Assembly: GCA_017394375.1 (NCBI GenBank)
Contig: JAFPYV010000043.1
Span: 1 to 14,540, forward strand
DNA: 14,540 bases
Source: a bacterium
GTDB lineage: Bacteria; Bacillota_I; Bacilli_A; Mycoplasmatales; Mycoplasmoidaceae
Direction: 5' to 3'
In this document: one piece after another, positions 7,962-14,540 of the stretch
Position numbering within the stretch: the stretch's first letter is position 1
Layout of the letters: each line of letters starts with the position of its first letter
The notes under the pieces: generated by a model
The model's input: the letters and a program-made list of their open reading frames with translations, nothing else
The model's database searches: none
Told to the model about the DNA's origin: nothing
Made by a program: the position numbers and the translations under genes

Positions 7962-8723
7962 TTAAAGAACAGCTTTTCAATCAATATTATTTTTATTAAA
8001 ACTTAATAATTGCTTAGTAGCTTGTAAATGATCTATTTCTTGATAGAAGACGTCAACGTCATTGTTGACGTTTTTATTTAACAAATTATAAGCATAATAA
8101 TCAATATTATTATAAGTGAACTTGCTATAGATTACCATTTGTAAATCATGCACACTCAAAGTTAGTTCTTTTAGTTGACTTTTTAGGTAATCAATCACTA
8201 AGTTAAAATCAAGATTTAAGTGATTAGCTCCTTGATTAGCAAATTTAACCTTAAAATCTTTGTAATAAATGACATTTAATTTATTGGTGTTTTTGTTATT
8301 AATCACAATAAAAGCATCATTTTTAGTCAACGTGGTGTTTAGTAAGGAATAATAAGTTCCATAGTATTCAACCAGTTCATGAAAAGAATTAATGAACTCT
8401 GGTTCAGTTAAATGATGACTAGTCATTCTTTTATTTTCATAAAATTCACTAAACTTATAATCCATTAAATAAATTTCATGTGTTTTCATAGCGTTCAGGT
8501 CAGGATTTACTTGAAGTAATTCAAATTTTTCCAAAATGAATTTAAGTTGCCCTTTATTATCAATAGTAATCTTAAATTCGACAAACATTTTTAAATGATT
8601 ACCAATAAATGGGAAGTGAATAAACATGCTGTTATTTTTATCTAATAAATCAACAAATTCACTACGACTATAATTACGCAAAATATAAGCTAACACGATG
8701 ATAAATAAATCAGTGTAGTGCAT
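7962..8723 (-). CDS. Uncharacterised protein (253 aa)
   Basis: Frame from ATG 8721-8723 to TAA 7962-7964; one TGA near the 3' end is Trp. The N-terminal ~15 residues are hydrophobic (YTDLFIIVLAYILRNY) but start too close to the end for a typical signal peptide. The rest is soluble in character, rich in Asn, Lys, Leu and aromatic residues, with alternating beta- and helix-like stretches. No catalytic motif or known domain is recognisable. Its start is 3 nt after the stop of the membrane protein at 8727-9683, and no SD is visible, so translation probably depends on coupling to that gene. The two likely act together. Confidence 0.7.
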
Positions 8724-8726
8724 TTT

Positions 8727-9683
8727 TTAAATGAATTGAATCTTATTAGTAAAGTTTAATTCAATATTATTAATAATTTGAATGTTATTAAATTGCACTC
8801 CTCCAAATTGATTAATTTGGCGAAATGAATTATTATAGTTATAAATTAAGGAATATTGAGTTCCAAAGAAGATAATTGATAAAATTCCTGAAATCCCAAC
8901 ACTAGTTCAATCTCCCATCACGAGATCAACAATAATGGTACAAAAAATTCCTAGACATAAAAATTTTAAAAGGGTAAAGCATCAGTTACTAAAGTGAGAT
9001 AACGATGATAATTGATTAATTTGAATTTTATCCAAGTAGTTTGAATTCTGAAATAAATATAAATTAATATATTTGAAATTTTTATCAGTCGCAATTTCTG
9101 ATTTCTTAGCAAAATAAAAGTTTGCAATATTAAAACCCAAAAAGAAATTATTAAAGTAACTGTTATTAATTTGAGCACCCCCAATGACATGATCAAAACT
9201 AATATAAAAGAAAATGACACTAAAAATTACAAAAAATAAACAGTCAAAACAAGCTAATGTGATGATCGTACTTCTTAATCAACTTAAGTGCAATAAAGTT
9301 GCACTAGCAACTAAAGTACTTAGATCAAAAACAAAATAAAATGAACAAACAATTTCGACCAACGAAGCAATCACTAAAACTAATGGAAAACACAATAAAT
9401 AAATTCACCGGGTAGTAAGAATTAATTTATTAAACATTTTTACATAATACCTAGGTGTTTGTAAATTCTGCTCTAACTTCTTTTTATTGTTATATGTATA
9501 GATTGAAGGAATATCAAACACAAAAATACTAATTGCTAACGAAAGATTAATCAACAATAAAAAAACATAACTAAAATTATGACCCAAATAATGAAGGGAA
9601 AAATAACTAAATGCGATTCACCAACTCGTAAGAATTAAAAAAATAATTAAACCCCGGTAAATAATGTAATTATGTTTGTTCAT
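8727..9683 (-). CDS. Polytopic membrane protein resembling an ABC-exporter transmembrane domain, no ATPase domain (318 aa)
   Basis: Frame from ATG 9681-9683 to TAA 8727-8729, TGA as Trp. About six hydrophobic segments are spaced as in a type-IV ABC exporter half: roughly 8-29, 36-56, 93-118, 140-163, 234-252 and 261-281. The polar loop at 57-91 could be coupling-helix 1. The stretch after 260 (TSVGISGILS, then YNYNNSFRQINQ) resembles the end of an exporter TM domain. The last ~24 residues (VQFNN, then IINNIELNFTNK, then IQFI) look like the first strands of a nucleotide-binding domain, but translation stops where Walker A would follow. None of the downstream sequence supplies Walker A. It may be a degraded exporter or a permease-only protein; the family call is tentative. 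Homology by eye only. Confidence 0.6.
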
Positions 9684-9737
9684 CTTTAAATTAATATTAG
9701 TATTTTATTATTAATAATTAACTAGCAAAAAGCAAAC

Positions 9738-9772
9738 AAAAAAATTAACCAGTTGGTTGGTTAACTTTTTTA
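9738..9772. terminator. Terminator at the end of the rpsO-to-pepF gene cluster
   Basis: The arms ttaacca (9745-9751) and tggttaa (9758-9764) with a 6-nt loop are extended by an A run and a T run across one mismatch. On the - strand it follows the pepF stop codon by about 30 nt and precedes the gene starting at 9683. Confidence 0.75.
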
Positions 9773-9800
9773 ATCATTTATTAAATAATGGACAGGTTAA

Positions 9801-11711
9801 TTAATTTTTGCTAGATTTAGGAGCAGGAACTAGTTTTAGTTCTTGTGCAAGTTTATTGTATTCATCAATTCAACCATCAACAATCTTGATGGCTTCTTTT
9901 CAAGGAGTATCTTTAGTTAAATCAACTCCTAACAATTTGACAGTTTCTAGTGGACTTCTACTAGTACCAGATTGTAAGAAAGCTTGGAATCGTTGAATTT
10001 GTTTTTTGCCACTATCCTTACTTAGACTTTCCTTGTAAATTCTCGTGGCATTAATGATGGCTCCAATAATACCAATCGCATACTTATAAACATAGAAGTT
10101 GCCAACATAAAAATGTCAAACTCGGTATGGGGTCAATAAAGAGAAGTGGTAGTATGGATCATTAAAGTATTTATCTTTGTCCTTTGGATTAACATCTAAA
10201 TACTTAACCATTAAATCAAAGTAGGTGGTTTCGACACTGTTGGTTGTAAATGGTTGAGGAGGGACTGCATTAATCTTTTGGTTCATTTGGTATTCAAATT
10301 CACTAAAGACAATTTGTCTAGAAGTGCAGTTAAAGAAATTAGAAATTAGTTTGTCTAAATAGAATAACTTGGTGACTGGATCATTACGGTATTTTTGCAT
10401 TAAATAATAACCTAATAATACTTCATTATTAGTACTACTAATTTCGGCATAGAAAATTTTTTCATTATTATAAATTGGTTGATATTTATTAATGTAATAA
10501 GAGTTAACACTGTGACCTAATTCGTGAATAATGGTTTCTAAAGAATCAGATTTACCCGTAAAGTTCATACTAATGAAGTATTTGCTTAAACCATGAATAC
10601 CTCCAATTGAATATGCTCCAGTTTGCTTACCAGGGTGAGGAAGTCAGGAAATTCAGCGTTCTTTGAATGCTTTTTTAACAATCTTTAGATAATCTTCACC
10701 AAGAATCTTTAAAGCATTTAATGCTTCTTGTTGAACTTCTTTAATAGTAAAGTTTTCTTCCTTTGGTTGCACCACACCCATGCTGGTATCGTAAGGTTCA
10801 ATTTCTTTTAAATCTAACGTTTTCTTTAAAATTTGTTTACGAATTTTATTGAATCGTTCATAACTTGGTTTGTATTTACCAACTTGTTCATAAATGTGGG
10901 TAATTAAACCTTCACCATCTAATTCGTCATCAAAACAAGTAGCAGCAATATAATCTTTAAATTTGTTAATTTTTGCTAGTGAATTGAAACTTAGATAGTT
11001 AAAGTATAATGTCCGACACAAAGTGTGAGAAACACTATTAAATGCATTACTCATACTTAATAAAGCTGACTTACGTAATTCGCGGTCTTTATCTTTTAAA
11101 TAAGTATAACCAGTGATAAAATTATCAACTGGTTTTTTAACTCCATCACTAGTTATTGCATCAGCAAACTTTAAATCATTATCAGTTAAAGTTCGAAAAA
11201 CATCACCATAACCCGATAATGGATGAGCTAATTGCGAAACTAAGGCTTCTTCGCTGTCACTTAATATATGATGTTTTTCTCTAAAGATTAATTCAAATTC
11301 CCGGGAATAATCTTCAATTTTAGGATCTTCTAAATAGCCTCTAATCTTGCCTTCGTTTTCAATAACCTTGTTAGTAAAATTAGCAGTTTCAATCGAAAAT
11401 TTAGAAACTAAAGTATTGTATTTTTCATTATTAGCAACGCATTTAGCATCCCCTAAATTTTCTTCAAAATTATTAGATACGTAGTTAGCAAGACGGTTAT
11501 CTAATATTTTGTATTCTTCGGCTAACTTTAAATACTTAATAAAGTTTTCTTTTGTATCAAAAATTGTAGGATAAACCTTTAAAATTTCTTTTTGTTTGGC
11601 TTCCCATTGATTAAATAACACGTCAACACTATGATCATAATCATCAAGAATACTATCCAAGTCTCAAGAATAATTTGATTCTAATTCTTTATCTTTTTCT
11701 TTAGTTGCCAT
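9801..11711 (-). CDS. pepF: Oligoendopeptidase F, M3 family zinc peptidase (636 aa)
   Basis: A cytoplasmic zinc metallopeptidase that cleaves short peptides, important to organisms living on imported peptides. The N-terminus has the PepF-type YSWDLDSI motif. The M3 active site is complete: HELGHS with His396, Glu397 and His400, and the third ligand Glu423 in YAEISSTNNE. The upstream KQTGAYSIGG segment is also typical. Length is slightly above the usual ~600, partly from a short Pro/Lys tail (PAPKSSKN). Start ATG 11709-11711 has aaggag about 11 nt upstream, inside the end of the thioredoxin-like gene, whose stop is only 2 nt away. It is the last gene of the cluster and is followed by a terminator. 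Confidence 0.95.
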
Positions 11712-11713
11712 AA

Positions 11714-12064
11714 TTATGCACTCTCCTTGTTAGTTAGATTAATTTTAGTAAGGATTTTGTGTAATTGACCAATGTTAATAGGATCCGTACTTTGAAAAAT
11801 TATTTGTTGGTTAAAATACACATAATAAGTCGGAACGACATCAATACAATAAAAAGGATTTTTGTCTTCCCGTCATAAGTGATTATCATCAACATCAACA
11901 CTGTAGATGATAAAGTTCACTAAATTTTGCTTTTTGTAAAAAGCAATTTTTAAAGCATCAGCAGCACACACTGTGCACCACTTGGTTTGAAAGATGATGA
12001 GGATTGGAATTTGAGCTTTAGTAATTGTGCTTTGCAACTCATTAATTGTTAGTTGCTTTATCAT
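11714..12064 (-). CDS. Thioredoxin-like protein (116 aa)
   Basis: A thioredoxin-fold protein with the active-site motif WCTVC (about residues 29-33) after a beta strand (IPILIIFQTK), and the cis-proline motif VVPTYYVYF in the second half. Length is near that of classical thioredoxin (~105). WCTVC differs from the canonical WCGPC, so redox partners may differ and trxA is not assigned. The start ATG 12062-12064 lies inside the 3' end of the RNase J-like gene (23-nt overlap), with only a weak SD. The stop is 2 nt before the pepF ATG. The three genes are thus translationally coupled. One internal TGA is Trp. Confidence 0.85.
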
Positions 12065-13757
12065 TGGTTAAATCATCACTTTTAATTTGGGAAATAATTA
12101 CTAATAATAATGGTTTCTTATTTAGTTGCTTTTCTAAGAATTTATCGGTAATCTTCTTTAAGGAATTTTTCATTTCCTTATTATCGTAATCCTTACTATT
12201 TAACGTACTAAAATAAGTTTTAATTTTTTCCCAAAGTAAGTTTAATAATTCTTTATATTTAGTTGATTCTAAGAAACTTTTATCAACTACACCAACTAAA
12301 TTTAAATCTGACTTAACTAAAATTACCTTGTCTTTGATAATACTAAACAAAATAATTAGTTGGGCAAAACCATCAGTAGACATTCGTTCGCGTTCAAATA
12401 AGATTGGGTAATCAACTTCATTGTCAAACATCAGATTATCAACATATTTTTCAGTTAAAGCAACATGTTCCATCTTATCATTAGGTTTGTTTAAATTAAA
12501 AACTTCGCCATTATAAACAATATGTACTAATTCTGGATTAATTCCGGTTGCACTTATTGCATCGCGGTAATTGACAAAGTCTTTATATAAACCATTAATT
12601 GGAATTACATGCCGTGGTTTAACTAATCTAATTAAATATTTTTGATCTTCTACACTGGCTTTAATTGGCAAAATGTCGCTAGGCATCTTGATCATTGGAA
12701 TTTCAGCTTTAGTGTAATCATCAATGATGTCAGCTTCAATCTTTTCGACCCCCGGGATTCGACCAGTACATAGTAAAAATAAATCATCTTTTTTAGCTAT
12801 TAAATGTTTATCTGATTCAGCAATAATTGACTTTAATGTTCCATAAAGTTCACTAACTTTATTAACTACAGCAATAATTGAATTATCAGTGTTATTAATT
12901 TCCGAAATTGGTAAAGTAATTAAATTATTACTATTAAAAAGTTTCATTTTAATGCTGGCAGCAAAAACATTGACACTTGCCATCGAATAAATAATAAAAG
13001 TACGGTGCAATTGTCGTGCCATTTTTGCTAATGCATATAAGTAATATAATTGATCTTCGTAAAAACAAATAATTACTCGTCCATGACTACTTTGAATTGA
13101 ATTTAAAATAAAATTTTCAATTTTAAAATTAGGAGTAGTAAATCCAATTGAATTACTTACGTTTCCCGCTGAAACAATTAATAATTTAACATTGTGAGCC
13201 AATAATGGTAAATCTGACAATGAGTTGATGTAAAGTTTTGAATAATCATTGTTTAAAATGAAGTCGTTAATGATAATGACATCACCATCATTGTCTTTAA
13301 TAATAAAACCAACTGAAAGTGGAATACCCGAAAATGTTGTAAACGGAATAAATTTATGATATGCAACATAAAATGGTTCTTTAGGATTAATAATATGGAA
13401 GTTGAAAGTAAAGTTTGATTCATTCTTATGAATTTCGTGACTAAAATTAGGCTCAATAAACATTTTCCCTAATTCAGTGACATAAACTGGTAATTTTGGA
13501 TTAATTTTATTAACAAGGTGTAATAAACCATCAGTTGTTAATGAAGATGGATTACCAATTAAAACTGCTTTTACTCTATCTTTATTTAATTCCAATCAGT
13601 TCGTATCAGGTAATACACGCTTAACACCTAATGCGTTTTGAAATGGTTTTTTTGCCCCAGCATCAAAAATAAAAATATCATCATTAATGATTAAAGCAAA
13701 GCAACCTCCTCCGTATTCATCTTGACCTGCTAAAGGTAAAAAATATAATTCGGTCAT
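12042..13757 (-). CDS. RNase J-like metallo-beta-lactamase-fold protein lacking metal-binding motifs (571 aa)
   Basis: Organisation follows RNase J. The N-terminal strand ends in GQDEYGGGCFAL (cf. GEIGKN) and IFDAGA, then VLPDTNW (cf. iiPD). The position of the HxHxDH motif reads IGNPSSLTTDG (about 67-77), with no histidines. An H-x-x-IP element remains (H134), and TGDF has become INDF. The beta-CASP end is recognisable (IPGVEK, ~335), but the SGHAS histidine is lost (PIKAS, ~364) and the PVHG motif reads PING (~386). The protein should therefore be an inactive scaffold, or a partner of an active RNase J elsewhere. It starts 25 nt after rpsO with no visible SD and overlaps the thioredoxin gene. 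An RNase J2-like role (rnjB) is possible but not shown. Confidence 0.85.
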
Positions 13758-13782
13758 TGAAATAAATATTAAGAAGGTTAAA

Positions 13783-14091
13783 TTATTCTTTTACAGTTCG
13801 AGGAGTTTCTTCAACTGTACCAATACCACGTAAATTTAATTTAGTGATAATATCGCGGTATCGTTTAATATCTTTTCTTTCCAAGTATGCCAACAAGGCT
13901 TTTCTTGCCGATACTTTACGTTGTAGTCCTCTCTTACCACTATTATCTTTTTTATTTTCGATAATGTGGCGAGATAAATTATCAATTTCTTTAGTTAAAA
14001 TTGCAATTTGAGCTTCAATGTTGCCAGTATCCTTTTCATTCTTACCATATTGTTTAATAATTGCAATTTTTTCTTCTTTCGTTAACGTCAT
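13783..14091 (-). CDS. rpsO: 30S ribosomal protein uS15 (102 aa)
   Basis: A small-subunit protein that binds 16S rRNA and organises the platform. The conserved features are clear: TGNIEAQIAILT in helix 1-2, the NLSRHI segment, KRGLQRKV where most have RRGL, and the C-terminal DIKRYRDIITKLNLR. It is about 13 residues longer than the usual 89 because of a tail (RGIGTVEETPRTVKE). The ATG at 14089-14091 has gaaagaag (14098-14105) as SD. It is first in the cluster rpsO - RNase J-like - thioredoxin-like - pepF, and in many bacteria rpsO lies next to RNA-processing genes. It is the only large gene here without a TGA codon. Confidence 0.97.
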   Translation of the reverse strand: MTLTKEEKIAIIKQYGKNEKDTGNIEAQIAILTKEIDNLSRHIIENKKDNSGKRGLQRKVSARKALLAYLERKDIKRYRDIITKLNLRGIGTVEETPRTVKE

Positions 14092-14355
14092 TTTATTCTT
14101 CTTTCTAACTATTCCAACTCAATAAAAGAAGCTATTATTTTCATCAGAATAATTTATTTATATATACATATTTTAATATAAATTATTTGCTTTACATATC
14201 TTCATTATCAGTATTTTAGTTAATAAAAGCAAATAATTAAATGGTTTATTGCTTAAAATTATTGCTAATTAACAATTTATTTGATTTTTATTTCGGAAAA
14301 TATTTTGGGTATTTTCTTACTTAATTAAAGATTTTTAATACTGAATAATTAGATA
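14092..14355 (-). other. rpsO upstream region with a 13-bp inverted repeat
   Basis: No gene is seen in this ~260-bp AT-rich stretch between rpsO and the 5S rRNA terminator. It must contain the promoter of the rpsO cluster; several TATATT/TATATA boxes on the - strand at about 14155-14180 are candidates, none decisive. A perfect inverted repeat, 14181-14193 (aattatttgcttt) with 14226-14238, spans a 32-nt loop and is not followed by a T run. Confidence 0.5.
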
Positions 14356-14386
14356 ATAAAAAAAGTCTAAGGATTTAACCTTAGAC
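14356..14386 (-). terminator. 5S rRNA terminator
   Basis: A perfect 8-bp stem (14365-14372 gtctaagg with 14379-14386 ccttagac), a 6-nt loop and a run of seven T on the - strand form a classical intrinsic terminator directly after the 5S 3' end. Confidence 0.88.
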
Positions 14387-14392
14387 ATTTTT

Positions 14393-14506
14393 ACTGCGCG
14401 ACACTTTCCTACTCTTACCATTGCTGGCTACCATCGGCTCCATTGTGCTTAACTGCTGTGTTCGGAATGGGAACAGGTGTGACCACAACGATATCAGTAC
14501 CACACA
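14393..14506 (-). rRNA. rrf: 5S ribosomal RNA
   Basis: The - strand carries the universal 5S core (GTTCCCATTCCGAACACAG, then AGTTAAGC), the GATGGTAG element and the 3' AGAGTAGGAAAG. The ends can pair as helix I: tgtgtggtac with gtgtcgcgca, several G-U pairs included. The length of about 114 nt suits a mollicute. Ends are set by this pairing and may be off by 1-3 nt. A terminator follows at once. Whether 23S and 16S genes lie upstream is outside the window. Confidence 0.95.
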
Positions 14507-14540
14507 AAAAATAATTCTCTGACAATTAAATATAGAAAAT

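Noticed and set aside
8966..9220. 84-residue - strand frame within the 318-aa membrane protein
   Set aside because: Off-frame shadow; the main frame continues through this part with TGA as Trp and consistent helices.
9808..9996. 62-residue + strand frame over the 3' end of pepF
   Set aside because: Antisense shadow of pepF, which is clearly real in this region.
13253..13456. 67-residue - strand frame within the RNase J-like gene
   Set aside because: Alternative frame of a gene whose fold landmarks are clear in the main frame.

Overview
The window comes from an AT-rich mollicute (Mycoplasma sensu lato). Every large gene except rpsO reads through only if TGA is tryptophan (genetic code 4). 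With TGA as stop, the Cas9, cardiolipin synthase, PepF, RNase J-like and membrane-protein genes all break into false pieces. The species cannot be fixed from this window.

Left region (1-1950, + strand, accessory): the 3' end of a protein resembling the UPF0236/ISLre2-type 'Mbov_0401' proteins of mycoplasma integrative conjugative elements, then about 600 bp of non-coding DNA with two diverged copies of a hairpin-bearing repeat. After this comes a compact cassette: a one-helix membrane protein, two paralogous small proteins, and between the paralogs a 7-codon mini-ORF with a very strong Shine-Dalgarno (SD) and a hairpin that buries the SD of the second paralog. A bidirectional terminator separates the cassette from cas9.

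Middle (1952-5629, - strand): a complete cas9 of 1225 codons with all RuvC and HNH catalytic residues, its own promoter, and no cas1, cas2, csn2, CRISPR array or recognisable tracrRNA in the window. Its 3' side, where adaptation genes normally follow, is occupied by the accessory cassette. Next to it is a short, Trp-rich membrane protein with its own strong promoter, SD and terminator, divergent from a full-length cardiolipin synthase (+ strand).

Right region (7962-14091, - strand): an uncharacterised 253-aa protein and a six-helix protein resembling an ABC-exporter transmembrane domain that stops just before a nucleotide-binding domain would reach Walker A. A tight cluster follows in transcription order: rpsO, a metal-site-less RNase J-like protein, thioredoxin-like protein, oligoendopeptidase F, ending at a terminator near 9755. 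At the far right is a 5S rRNA gene (- strand) with its own terminator.

The points most worth checking are the possible two-state RNA switch at 1441-1590, the isolated cas9 beside element-like DNA, the catalytically empty RNase J homolog and the truncated ABC-exporter-like gene.
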